Assembly: GCF_030272615.1 (NCBI RefSeq)
Contig: NC_081406.1
Location: forward strand, 460,502,072 to 460,566,071
Source: Cryptomeria japonica
Lineage: Eukaryota > Streptophyta > Pinopsida > Cupressales > Cupressaceae
Direction: 5' to 3'
Length of the DNA: 64,000 nt
The notes beneath the pieces are model-generated. The model worked only from the letters and a program-made list of their open reading frames with translations. It was not told the origin of the DNA and did not search any database. The translations under genes were made by a program, and so were the position numbers. This document shows, piece by piece, positions 48,509 to 60,600 of this stretch. Within the stretch, counting starts at the first letter, position 1; every line of letters starts with the position of its first letter.

Positions 48509-50563
48509 TCTACTTTCTCAGCTTCAGGGATGTAAATAAGACATCTGCAGTATAAACCTCTCCAGCTTTGCAAGAATGTAGTAAATCTTCTTCTTTCTTT
48601 TTCTTTGTTGCACATAAATCTATCAAGGTAACTGGAATATCTATATTGAATGCAAATTTTGATATGAATAACTCAACCAGTTCACCCCACGAAGCAATCT
48701 TAGGTGGGAGGTGTGAAAACCATTCTAATGTTGTTCCTCCAAGACTTTTGGAAAATAGCCTCATTAAGTATGTATCATCATGGGCTACCTCGATACATAT
48801 CATGAAGAATTCACTGACATGATCTCAAGGATCATCTTTCCCTCTATATTTGTCGAAACTTGGAGTTTCAAAATGTATAGGAAAAGGTGGCATGTATAAC
48901 TTTTTGTCAAAAGGATATGGACAAGGGTCCTCCATTGTATAGCTCCTTTTATCATTGACTATTTGCATACTGGTCATCTGTTTCTAAAGATTCTCCATTT
49001 GTTGAGTCAAGATCTATGTTTGCATCAATGGTGTACTGACTTGATGAGTATTTCTCACAAAAGGAACAATATTGGAGTAACTTGAGCTTTCTGAAATGTA
49101 GATTGACCATGTAGTTGTGTATCATAATTCCCACTAGGTTGTGTAAAGTATGCAAATTGTGTATTGACATTCAACTGAGTTGATCTTGTTATCCCTTGAT
49201 TCACATTTTAGCCATTGTAGGTAGATCCACTTGAAACTGAAGGTTGGGTTATACTTGTTGAAGAAGGGTTTTGAGCTATTTTAGCTTGCATTGTTACACT
49301 AGACATTGTTTGAGATTTAACATTAGTTCTTGCCAATGCAACTATTGATGGTGTTGAAGTTGTAGTTGCTTGAGTATTTTGAGATACACCCTAGGTTGAT
49401 GTTGCAAGTGTTGCTTGAGTCTATGTAATATTAGGTACTCAAGGAACAAAATTAATGCAATGTCACACCTGGCGGCAATATAGCTGAAATGTTCACTCCT
49501 GGAGGTAATTTGGCCCCATTTTGGACTAATCGTGCAAGATATTTGTCTCTATCTTTATTGATGAGAGTGTTGCAAGATCTTGTTGGGTTGCTTCCAATTC
49601 TTTGTTAGTTAGATTATGTTGTATTTCATCAATGGAGGGCATCATGTTTATGTTTGTTGATAAGTTTGTGGGTCTCCAACCTAGTGTTTGTTGATTTGTG
49701 GACAAGTTCATATTCCATGTTGGGTTAACCAAAGGGTCATTATTAGGTTCCATCTAATGTTTTTCCTTTTGAACACATGCTAATGGCATGAATGTTATTT
49801 CAACATGATCTTGACTCTTTAAGACTCTCTAAAATGCGAATGCAAGACTCAACTAAATGTAACCAGGTATGCTTCTAAGACTTTCTAAAGACTAAAATGC
49901 AGACAATGCAATCTATGAGTGAAGACTTGCTATCAAGGATTTCAGAATTCAAACACAAGATCTTCAGTGTATTGCTGAAATGCTTCAAAATCTTCCTCTT
50001 CTTTGATTTGATTTTTGAGGTCTATGTTAATTTGTATTGACTTTCAAACTTCCTCATCTATGACAGCTTGTACTATGTCATATTGGTCTTGATAAACTAT
50101 CAATTCTTTAGCAAGAAAATTTAAACCATTAATTATTTCTAATTGAACGTTGTTTGACCCTAGATTGGGTTGCTCAAATGGGAATTTCTCATCTCCTTTT
50201 AGACCCATATGCTAAATATTATAATGCAAACTATATGGAAAACCTAGGAATGATTGACACTTTGTTTTAAGGAATCTAACTTGAATTTAGAAACTCTGCT
50301 ATAGTCTTTTCAGCCAATTGTCTGATGGTTTCCTTTTGAGATGCCTTTTTTAAAAAAAATCTTTTTACTCAATTTTTCATCAAGATGAATAGATTTCCAG
50401 ATCTCATTATCTATGATGGTCTCAACTATATCATACTGAGCATGATCAACTTTTAGTTTCCAAGCAAGGTCATCCAAACTATCAATTATTCCTAATTGGT
50501 CATTGTTTGGCTCAAGATCGGGTTGCTCAAATGGAAATTCATCATCTACTTTCAGACCCATGT
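48509..50563 (-). repeat. Tandem duplication within Gypsy gag, unit 2
   Basis: Second copy of the 46498-48508 unit. The junction at 48508/48509 joins the gag start region (CATATG, the ATG being damaged) directly to the capsid part. Unit 2 keeps about 45 bp near 50350-50400 (KSIHLDEKLSKK segment) that unit 1 lacks, where unit 1 has a run of T (48340-48350). Each unit also contains two paralogous versions of the FPFEQP...NN.QL.IID...QYDIV module, for example at about 50400-50561 and 50030-50210. Confidence 0.85.
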
Positions 50564-52352
50564 ATTGAGGTATGTTTCTTAGACTCTATTGCAATACTTA
50601 ATTCTATATGAGTGGATGCAACTTGATTGAAGACTACTCTTTTTGTGATGTGAGGACTTGTGCAAAAACTTTGTGCAGTATGATGACACTAAAGGACTTA
50701 TACATTAACTAGATGTCTACGACTTAAGATCACTTGAGAAAGACATGTTTTTTATCTTTGAATTTTGCAAAAGTTTTGGTTTGATGTTGGTGTTGATGTT
50801 GACACTTGACTTTGTTGAGGGACTTGATCTTGTTGATGTTTTGACTTAACCTGGTTGAGGTTCCACTTTGTTTTTGGTATTTTCTAAAATGTTTGAATTT
50901 GGTGAAATGTAGCAAAGGACATAATAGACACATCAAAAAGAATAATAACATTGAAATAATACTTCTTTAAAGAACTTTTTCAAATTCTCATGAATGTTGG
51001 AGTCTTTTTCAAAACCCCATTTTGTTTTCGTTTTAATTGGTCAATCGATAGAACATCAAGTAGACTCTCCTAATGGTCAAAAGGTCACAAGTATTACCAC
51101 AAACCACATCTTGATACTCCATTAGCTCAAACAACCCTGTCACACCGTAGGGTGCACCCATTTTTTTACCTTTTTTAAGGAAATTAGACCAAAGAAGATT
51201 GCTCCTCCATTGGCCTGTTATCCTAGGAGATATATGGTGAGTGTCTTGGGGGGAAATTGTTCCCCACCCTTGCACTGTGATAATCCAAGTGTCTAGTTAC
51301 TGACAAAGTTGGGTTTCTAATTTCTAAGGTGTTTAGAAAGAGTTTCGTTTGAGTGGTCACAATCAACATTGTTTTACACTCTATTGAGGGAGGTCTCCCA
51401 GTCTGTAGATGTTACACTCTACAGATTTTAACGTACCGTATAGGCACTGAGGGAGGCATAATGTTGTTGTGACAACATGTAACACTCATCGCATATGATT
51501 TTTATCACATAAACGTTTATTTAGAATGGCTTGGATTACTTGGCTTTAGCCGTTGCCACTTAGGTCATTCCCTCTCACTTGGCCTTATGGGATACTTGGG
51601 AGGCGAGCCTTCTAAAGGTGTTATCCTAATGTAGTAAATGAAATAAAGCATGAAAAAAGGTGGGTATGACTTTTTGACTACCCAAAAAGGGGAGAGCATA
51701 TACCTATCACTTTGAAGATAGGAAGAACACTGATTCCTTTTAAACCTTCATTGCAATGTTTTCTAAACATTAGAGATGTTACTCCAAAAAGGCATGGGGT
51801 TCATTTTAACCATCATAGCAATGATGAAAATTGTATTATTCTTTTTAACAACACCAAAAGAATTTTTTGACTCTAACCTTGCAGAGAAAATAACGTTAGT
51901 AGACATATCATGGGCTATCCAGCCTAATTTTCTCAATTAAAAATCTATATATTTTCACAAATAGAGAGCAATCTTGATAAAAACTAGAACTAAATAGATA
52001 TAGAATGCAAAAAACCTATACTAGCAATTGCGAATTACTATGATAGAAATTGCAAATTGATATCTGAGCAATTGTGTAGCAATATCAGGTTAATTGCTCA
52101 TCAGTTAAATGCAAAAGAAATTTTTAATTTATTTTTAAATAAACAACAACAAAAGACAGAAGATAGAAATTTGATTTTGTAGTGATTTTATCCAAAATCA
52201 CATGAGCCATCACATTAATGTCATCATAAAATTTGTATTTGGCAATGAATCAATGGATGCTTATATGATATTGGGTGATTGCTTCTTTTTCTTCAATTTC
52301 TCGAAGCTCTCTATCTTCTTTTAGGAGTCTTTGGTATGCTCTTTGTTCTATC
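50564..52352. other. Non-coding region between two Gypsy elements
   Basis: It should contain the leader and 5' LTR of element G, but no primer-binding site or LTR terminus could be recognised. Two perfect hairpins lie close together: TCTGTAGA/TCTACAGA (arms 51402-51409 and 51418-51425) and ATGTTGT/ACAACAT (arms 51461-51467 and 51472-51478). Open frames here are short and featureless. The region ends at the LTR of the Tat-type element. Confidence 0.5.
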
Positions 52353-54002
52353 TGTGTGGGGGAAAAAGTGAGACTAGGTTAACATGCCCTAATCCTACCT
52401 TTTGACACACATTACGGAATACGAAAGAGCCTAGAGATATCACACAATTGGCTACTTCTTTTGGTGAAAGAGAGAGCCATGGGATATCTATTAGGATTTC
52501 TATTCCCTTGTTGAAATTGTAAGATCAAGTAATGCAAGTTCAAACCCTAATCCCAAAATGCAAGTATGAACTAATAGCAAGATTGCAGAATTGAGATTAA
52601 ACAATGAACAGCTGTAAATACAAGGATGAAATAAGAATGCAGATGTGTACCCGGAGTCAAAATCGGACTGAAAATGTTCAGGACGGGGGCGCGAGCGCCA
52701 CTGTCTTGAAAACTGCACCGAAAACTGCTGTTCTACACTCTGGAACACTGTCGGAAAGCTGTCTGTCCGGAGGACTAGGGCGCCCAGCGCCTCTATCCCA
52801 GGGACCAGGGCGCCTAGCACCCCTGTCCTGGTAGGACCAGGGCGCCCAGCGCCCCTGTCCCAGTCTTCTGCTCTGCAATTTGATACAGAGTGCTATCTCG
52901 ACCTTCTCTCTTCGGATCTGTATCCCGCGGCATCGTCTGAATCCCGAAACCTGCAATGATATCTGAAAAAGGGTGTATGGGCAGCTATATAGGGTTTTGC
53001 CTTAGTCAAACCCCCGCTTCGGTGATTTCCACCTCCATGAATAGGCAAGTTGTTTTGTAAAATGTATTGTGTGTGCAGACCTAGTGTGTGTGCAAGGTCC
53101 TAAAATGCAAGAAAGCAAACTAGAGCAACCTAGAAAGTAAACCCTAATTGCTTGTAAATGATAACGTAAATGCCCTAAATCAAGATGCAAAGTGATCTAA
53201 AGCATGAATAAATGATGTATTGAAGCTTATGTAAAGACATGAAAACAACATGAAATCATACCCAACCCTCAAGGGAGGAGTACAAGCCAATCTTCAGTCG
53301 GTAATCTCCTATTGTTCTTCAATGTCTTCCAAGCCCTAAATGGATGAATGGAATTGATAAATTCTTGATAGAGGGATGTTGTAAGATGTTGAAGTCTTCA
53401 AAGATCTGCTCTTTCACTGCATATGAAGTTCCTGAAAACAAAAATCGGATCCTTTCAAATGAAGAAAGAGAGCTCTTATGTATGAAACCCTAGGTCGCAA
53501 TTTCGTCTTTTGGCCGACCTAGAGATTGAATATCCCACCAATTTCTTGGGGTTAAGCTTTATTTTATGATTGGATCGCACTCCTAAAATTTTGGGAAAAA
53601 TGTCCGGGACCGTGTGCACTCCGGGCGCCATGGTCCCGACAACTTTTCACCAAATTTTCAGGGCCGTCAGATATGATGATTTTAAAGAGAATCCCGAAGT
53701 TACAGGTGATTTCGAGATGTTTTTACCTTCGAAATTAAGCCCCCAAGCTCAGAATAGGGCCTAATTAGGGTTTTTGATTAAGTGATGTATTGGAGGAATA
53801 AAATGAAAGGGGCCCGCTTTAATGAAAGGGCCCAACTTTGTGATGTGGAAGATGGTGAAATAGAACCTTTAGACCTAATTAATTCGATTAATTAAGTGCT
53901 AAAGGGGAAATACCATGCAAAGTGCAACTGTGCCAAGGTGGGTGCTAAACTAGGTGTTAAATTGTACTGCTTTAGCAAGTGCGTACAATTTATGACATTA
54001 CA
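52353..54002 (-). repeat. 3' LTR of the Tat-type element, 1650 bp
   Basis: Plus strand TGTGTGGGGGAAAAAG...TATGACATTACA; on its own strand TGTAATGTCATAAATT...CCCCCACACA. The same sequence restarts at 63433. It holds a GC-rich minisatellite (52750-52866). Open frames inside it are unsupported by any domain and come from that GC-rich repeat. Confidence 0.88.
52750..52866. repeat. GC-rich minisatellite in the Tat LTR
   Basis: Three imperfect copies of a unit near GGGCGCCCAGCGCCCCTGTC followed by CCAGGACCA-type bases, about 30 bp each. The same array occurs in the 5' LTR at about 63855-63950. A shorter relative, CCGGGCGCCATGGTCCCGAC, lies alone at 53621-53640. The GGCGCC palindrome recurs in each copy. 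Confidence 0.8.
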
Positions 54003-54018
54003 TTTAGCCCCCACTTTA
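54003..54018 (-). other. Polypurine tract of the Tat-type element
   Basis: The plus strand reads TTTAGCCCCCACTTTA, i.e. TAAAGTGGGGGCTAAA on the element's strand, directly before the LTR start TGTAATGTC. Confidence 0.75.
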
Positions 54019-54704
54019 GCGGTCATATGAGTACTACGTGCATATGCAAGCTAAAGTATAGAAAGTAAACATTATTTGAAAAAGGATATATCCATAAGTT
54101 GTCGGACGAAGCCCCCAGCGGCATCTGCAGTACACAGTTAGGAACCGTACCCTACAAAACACACGTTAGATCACAGAAATCACCTAATGCTTACTAAGGA
54201 AAGGGATGAAATTTGTGAGTAGCTATATGCCCCCCCCTATTTTGACTTGCTTATTAGGGAGGTGAAATAGGGTAGCATGTTTACTTATGACAAATTGTGT
54301 AAGAGAGTATTGATGAGGGATGTTCACTGAAAAGGCTTCATCAGAGCACTTTTTGGAACATCCCGAGAGTAGGGGAATGAAAATATGATTCCTACGCAAT
54401 AAACGGTTTGAAAATCGCATCTCCCAAACTCAAGTTATGATGAAATGAGTGAAAGAGGAAAATTAGGGTTTTGAAAATAAAGGTACAAGAATGAACGTAT
54501 ATACCTTGAAAGAGACACTTGCATTTGTCACTTTATTGATTCTGAGTACTGTTCATTGCAGCGGAGCCCACATAGCTATCATCATGCCAGGCCGTGATTG
54601 ACGATGAGCCACTGGACGAGGTGAGTTGACTGAACTTTGACTTTTGATTTTCTGCATTTTGACTTTTCTGTGATCGTATGTGGGCCCTGAAGGCTAACCC
54701 GGGG

Positions 54705-54830
54705 CCCACCCAGGGCGCCATGGTCCCTGTGGGGCGCCCTGGTCCCCCCAGGGTGCCATGGTCCCTGACAAGGGCGCCATGGTCCCTGACAGGGCGCCAT
54801 GGTCCTTGACAGGACACTATGGTCCCCAAT
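54705..54830. repeat. GGCGCCATGGTCC tandem repeat upstream of the mobile-domain ORF
   Basis: About six copies of a 20-24 base unit, typically AGGGCGCCATGGTCCCTGAC, at 54711-54825; some copies have CGCCCTGG or CACTATGG variants. The core GGGCGCC..GGTCC is shared with the LTR minisatellite and with 53621-53640, so one motif has spread within the element. The rest of 54019-54934 is non-coding, apart from an exon-like piece bounded by TTCATTGCAG (near 54562) and GACGAG|GTGAGT (near 54620), which might be an upstream exon of the ORF that follows. Confidence 0.7.
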
Positions 54831-54934
54831 CAGGGCTTGGTGAGGGGTTTCAGGACTAGCACATGATGTTCGACAGTTTGCATTAGCGATTTTGATGATT
54901 GAGTACTGATTACGGTTATGTTTTTGTGTTGCAG

Positions 54935-57108
54935 GGCCTTCCGTACATGAGAGAGCATACAGCGGGACATATTCTTCGCAGTTTACGAGATCAAATTCCG
55001 CAGCTTACTCAGTCAGAGAGAGACACACTGTCGATAATAGGATTATGGTATGTGATCCTCATGCCAGCCATTCGGTTCCATCCTGCGATGCTGATGGCAT
55101 TGATGGAGCAATGGGATCCTGACACATGCACATTTCATCTTCCAGTGGGGGAGCTGATGGTTACACTCGAGGATGTGTACTGTATACTTTGTCTGCCTAT
55201 TAGAGAAGCGACTGTTACATACGCGACTGATCGGTCAGTGGAGGATCATCAGAGAGAGCAGGTGTATTGCATAGGGAGAGTCATGCCAAGCGAGACGAGA
55301 GGTCGCATCATGGTCAGCTGGCTCTTACATCCTACAGGGGAGGTACCCCTTCTGAGACGCCTTATGATAGCCATCATAGCACTAGCCGTCTGCCCTAATG
55401 GGTGAGGGACACACATGCATGGGGGTCTCACATGGTGTATCAGAGCGATGGAGAGACACAGGAGAGTGTATGCTTGGGGTCGGAGTATGCTTGCACATCT
55501 CTATCACGACCTTGAGGAGTACGTATTTGGACAGGGGTTCAGTTTGATGACATGCACACTTCTGCAAGTGTGGATTTTAGAGCACTTCACATGCACCAGG
55601 CCTGTCGGCTTTCCGCTGAGTACAGCGAGTGAGCGACCTAGGGTGTTCGCTTATCCACTTACCAGCGAGTGGAGATTTGGAGATTTGTTATATTGGAGAG
55701 TGATTTTTGATAGACTGACAGCTGAGGTGACAGTGTGGAGACCTTACCTACGGATGCACAGATGGGATGGGATGGAGAGATAGTTAGCATGCCTACAGAG
55801 GAACCACCTACTGCGGGGATGATATGCACACATCATAGTCCCTTTCTACTTCGACCGAGTGTGGAGGCAGTTCGGGCTAGAGCAGTGTGTTCCAGCCGAT
55901 GTGCCCATCTATACTCGACACTCACGGGTCCTTCCCAGACCTAGAGCAGTAGCGAGACCGACGATAGATGACATCAAGACTACAGACTTAGAGGGATCTG
56001 ATCAGGATGTAGTCACTGACTACTCTGCAGAGCCTGGAGCATAGCGCAAGTACGTCTCATGGTTTATTAGATCATATCCAGGTCCTATCTTTCCACCAGA
56101 TCATCCGATAGGCTATCTAGGCCCATGGAGACATGGAGACCAAGATGAGGACCAGGGATCCAGGTCAGAGGAGCCAGAGGAGGGAGAGGGTCATGAGGAG
56201 GTGGGAGATCCTGATCCACCTACAGTCGATCAGCCCAGTACCGAGGAGGAGGAGGAGGATACAGATAGAGAGGAGGACGAGGGAGATGCAGGTGATGATG
56301 CGGATGAGGACGAGGATGAGGATGAGGAGGAGGATGATGAGGAGGAGGATAGAGATGATGAGGAGGAGTCGGATGCAGCTCCCCACCATTCAGGAGACGA
56401 TACCATAGCTCTGGATCCACCTCTTATTCCCCAACAGGGGGAACATGAGGTGATACGGAGACCTGTTCCTAGTACCGTCCAGCCCACACCCATCATGCAC
56501 AGATTATTCGAGTGAGGGGAGCCTAGTGGTGCCTAGGCACAGATGCTACCATATCATGATCCCTACTGGCGTGAGGGAGATCCAGTTATAGTAGTTTTAT
56601 ATTGATTGATTAATGTTTTGATGATATAGAATGGTACTAAAAAAAAATCTGTTCTACTACCATAGCTAATGTGTAGGAGTGGCATTCCTTAATTCAGCAG
56701 GCAATGACAGACATTTCCATGATAGCACAGATCCCCAGTTCCTCACAGATTGCCTATAGGCCTCAGGGGAACACAGGTCGACATGAGGACTTGTTTTCCC
56801 CATTCCGAGTACAGGTAGATATATGGAGGGAGAGAGAGAGAGTCCTATCAGAGGACCTCTAGCAGGCACGGCAGAGAGAGAGAGTCCTATCAGAGGACCT
56901 CCAGTAGGTGTGGCGAGATCTAGCAATGGCTCAGGCCGAGGCTACCACCTATCGCGCGATCCTTATGGATAGGGATCGTAGGAGTTCCTCTCGGAGTCAC
57001 TCACGGTCTGTATCGCGCTACACACCCATGGGTCCACCTTCACGGCCAGATCAGGAGGGAGCATCCAGTCGACACTCTCCAGCCACTAGCCCTAGGGATA
57101 GGAGATGA
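54935..57108 (+). pseudogene. Plant mobile domain (MAIN/MAIL-like) ORF, antisense to pol
   Basis: Encodes an aminotransferase-like plant mobile domain, known from the nuclear MAIN/MAIL proteins and from several plant transposons. A 3' splice-like TTTTTGTGTTGCAG ends at 54934, and the frame then reads GLPYMREHTAGHILRSL, WDPDTCTFHLPVGELMVTLE (core motif), DVYCILCLPIRE and, after a stop, VPFYFDRVWRQFGLEQCVP. One frame runs 54935-56515 with stops at 55403-55405, 55781-55783, 55820-55822 and 56042-56044. It then enters an Asp/Glu-only tract (about 56233-56370). After a possible intron (about 56516-56665) another frame gives a coiled, Arg/Ser-rich tail ending at 57108, with a 42-bp tandem repeat (RERERVLSEDLQQ type) at about 56832-56912. 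It is tail-to-tail with pol. I am confident of the domain; the gene structure is inferred. Confidence 0.85.
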
Positions 57109-57695
57109 TTTTATGATGTAAAAGAGAGGTCACATTTTGGATATACAGTGACCTATATTTGTATACGATCCACACATATATATATGTATATATACATGCT
57201 TCTCTTTTGTCTCAAATGTGTTATCTTTAATGCTTAAAACAATGTATACTTTGTTTTGATTAAATCTAATACATCTGGTAAATGTACATGTATGTTCAGA
57301 ATTTAATTTCCATGTGATTGATTTCTCAATGCTCCATGATTAAATTGAAAAATATTTAATCAAGTACTACATTGATGATAAGGAAGACATATGCATTAAG
57401 TCTAAGAATCATATAACTAATGTGATTTAATTTTGAATTTAAACACAACATGATACGATTCTACTTAACACATAAAGACACTATATAATATGCTAGCATA
57501 ATGGGAATGTAAATCTTTCATAATTTACATAAATGAATTCAAGACAAACCATAAAGTAAGAAGACACGCTTGTCAGGAACGAAGCAATATACATTAAACA
57601 ACATAACATTTAATTCTATTTTGCTTTAATTAAGAGACACTAACATATTATCCAATGTTGAAGAATTGAAAAGAAGATAGATGAAGAATGAAGAA
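57109..57695. other. Non-coding spacer between the convergent mobile-domain ORF and pol
   Basis: A/T-rich, without domains. It contains a TA-rich palindromic stretch at about 57172-57197 (ACATATATATATGTATATATACAT). It probably serves as 3' untranslated sequence for both convergent transcripts; that is inference. Confidence 0.6.
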
Positions 57696-60600
57696 TTAAG
57701 CATAATATCTACGCAAGTGCATAGCATTGATAGGTTCTTTAAGAGGCATACCATCTACATCCGCTATTTTGTAAGCACCTGATCCATAATCCTCAATAAC
57801 GATATATGGTCCAAGCCAATTAGGACTAAATTTTCCCTTTTCTGCAGGTAAGGCATTCACATTGCGCTGATTCTCATAAAGGACTAAGTCACCTACTGAG
57901 AAGGAACGTTGAATGACCCTATCATTATAGCTTCATTGTATGGTTTTGTGATACGCTTGAATATGCTCAAGAGCGTTTATACGCTGTTCATCAAGCATCT
58001 CAAGCTATTGAAGTCGTTGTTCTCTATAAGAGTCATCATCTACTATACCTTTGAGAGAAACCCTAAGTGATGGAATCTCTAATTCTAAGGGCATAATAGC
58101 GTCAGCACCATAAACAAGATTATAAGGAGTAGTTCCCGTAGCAATTCGTACACCTGTTCGGTAGGCCTAAAGAGCATAGATTAGCTAGTTACTCCAATCC
58201 TTACCATGCTTATTCACAATTTTGCGAAGAATTTGTTCAATTATCTTATTGGATGATTCGGCTTGACCATTTGACTGAGGATAGTATGGTGTAGAAAATC
58301 GATGTTTGATATGATACTTCTCGAGGAATTTCTTCACGTCTTTGTTCTTAAATGATGTCCCATTATCTGAGATTATAGTAGAAGGTATCCCGAATCGAGA
58401 AATGATGTTTTCTTGACAAATCACTTCAGCAGTGGTAGAGTGAAGGGGAATAGCTTCTACCCACTTCGTAAAGTAATCTGTTGTGGTTATAATGAAGGTG
58501 TGTCCTTGAGATGAAGGAGGAGAGATTTTACCAATAAGATCCAAACCCCATGCGGAAAAAGGCCAAGAAGCTACTTGAGAACGGAGTTCTTGGGCAGGAG
58601 CATGAATCAGATTATTGTGTTGTTGACATTGATGACATTTTTTAACAAATGAAAAGGAATCCTTCTGCATAGTTTGCCAATAGTATCCCATGCGAAGCAA
58701 TCTATGAACCAAGGATTCGCCCCCAAAATGCCCCCCACAGGCACCTGAATGTGCCTCTTCAAGAGCAACAGGGATTTCTGACTTGTTAAGACAATGAAGG
58801 AGAAGACCATCATAACCCCTTCGGTAAAGGACATTAGAAAGAATGATATACCTAGCAGACAGCTTGCAGATTCTAGCCCTAGTGTTCCTATTAGCGGAAT
58901 CAGGAAAGGTACCATCGGTCAAATATCTTATGATATGCGAGTACCATTCATCTGAGTCTATAAAATCACAACATGTTACCAAGCTAGAATCGTCTACAAT
59001 AGCTGGAGAAATAAGGTTGTGAATAACAAATTTAAGATCAATCACAGGGTCCTCTAAAGATACAAGAGAAGCCACACATGCCATTGCATCCGCATGTCAA
59101 TTATCTTTTCGAGGAACAGGTTCCATGGTATAAGAATCAAATTTCTGTAATAAAGAGATGGCAAGATCTTTATATTGTGATAATTTGTCTTGTTTTGCTT
59201 GATATATTCCTGTTACTTGTCTTATAATCAATTGTGAATCTCCATAGATATGTATGTGTTTTATGTTCAGAGCTAAGGCTGCTTTTATTCCCGCTATAAG
59301 AGCCTCATACTCAGTAATGTTATTGGTACACAGGAAATTTAGACAATAGGATAAGGGAATGGGTTTCTTTGTAGGAGAAATCAGAACAACACCTGCCCCT
59401 GATCCCGTACGACACTTAGAGCCATCAAAGTATAACTCCCAAGTTTCATCTTTCTCTATAGAAAGAATGAAGTCATCAGGAAAGGACTCAGGGTTAGGGA
59501 AGGAGAAAGGTGAAGGGGCCTCAACTAAGTGATCGGTCAACGCTTGTCCTTTAATTGCTCTTTGTGAAACAAATTTAAGGTCAAATTCAGTTAACATCAT
59601 AACCCACTTAGCTAGACGTCCTGATAAATCAGTTTTAGAGAAAAGATGTTTCAAAGGATCAAACTTTACCATGACATGGACTTCTGAATTTAAAAGATAA
59701 TGTCTCAATTTCTGAGTCGCAAATACCAAGGCCAAGCATTGTCTTTCTATCGTAGAATATTGGGTCTCATAATCTAGTAAGGTACGACTTATGTAATAAA
59801 CCGGACATTCCTTACCATCTTTATCATGTTGTGCCAACAATGCTGCGAGAGCATGAGAGGAAGCAGCCGTATAAAGAAGGAAGGGTTGAGAAGGTTCGGC
59901 CGGTCGAAGGATAGGAGGATTAGTTAAATACATTTTTAAATCTTCAAATGCTTGCTGACAATCCTCATTCCATTGAAAACTGATATCCTTTTTAAGAAGT
60001 TGAGTAAAAGGAAAGGTACCATCCGCAAGCTGAGACACAAACCTATGAATAGCTTGAATCTTTCCTTGTAAGCTTTTAAGTTGAGACACATTTCTAGGAG
60101 GTGGCATGTTGACAATAGCATCTATTTTCTTAGTATCCACCTCAATCCCACGATGCGAAACTATGAACCCTAATAGTTTTCCACTATCCACACCAAAAAC
60201 ACATTTGCGAGGATTCAAGCGCATGTGATATTTATGAATTCTTTCAAAGATTTGATGAAGGATTTTAACATGATCCATGCGAAGAAAGGATTTGGACAAA
60301 ATATCATCAACATAATCCTCTAAAATCTTATGCATATAATCATGAAAGATAAGGGTCATCGCTCATTGATAAGTTGCACCGGCGTTTTTAAGTCCAAAAG
60401 GCATCATTATCCAACAAAATGTACCCCAAGGAGTGGTGAAAGCAGTTTTGAATTGATCTTGAGGGTTAATAAAAATTTGATTGTAGCTTGAAAAACCATC
60501 CATGAAGGATAACAAGGCATGTCCTGCCGTAGAATCAACTATCATGTCAATGTTTGGAAGAGGGAAATCATCCTTTAAAGAAGCCTTATTTAGATCCCAA

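Larger units (their letters stand above)
46101..50563 (-). pseudogene. Gypsy gag of element G with an internal 2-kb tandem duplication
   Basis: Minus-strand gag, right half of the element split by Copia F. From its N-terminus (ATG at 50561) it reads MGLKVDDEFPFEQPDLEPNN and a helical QYDIVETIIDNE block. The capsid domain (Retrotrans_gag type) is clear at 48265-48803: YLMRLFSKSLGGTTLEWFSH, then FISKFAFNIDIPVTLIDLCA and FLQSWRGLYCRC. The same capsid stretch recurs at 46229-46840. Near 46110-46160 it reads RFTPLSEP, which continues after the Copia insertion into the zinc knuckle at 38741-38782. Stops and frame changes are frequent. The PBS and 5' LTR of this element were not found to the right. 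Confidence 0.75.

Noticed and set aside
52500-52956. Open frames across the Tat LTR minisatellite
   Set aside because: Low-complexity GC repeat with no stop codons; no domain, and LTR sequence on both sides.
56165-56496. Several long open frames antisense to the acidic tract (poly-Ser, Leu/Ile-rich and His/Pro-rich readings)
   Set aside because: They are forced by the GAG/GAT repeat read in other frames; the plus-strand frame continuous with the mobile domain explains the sequence.
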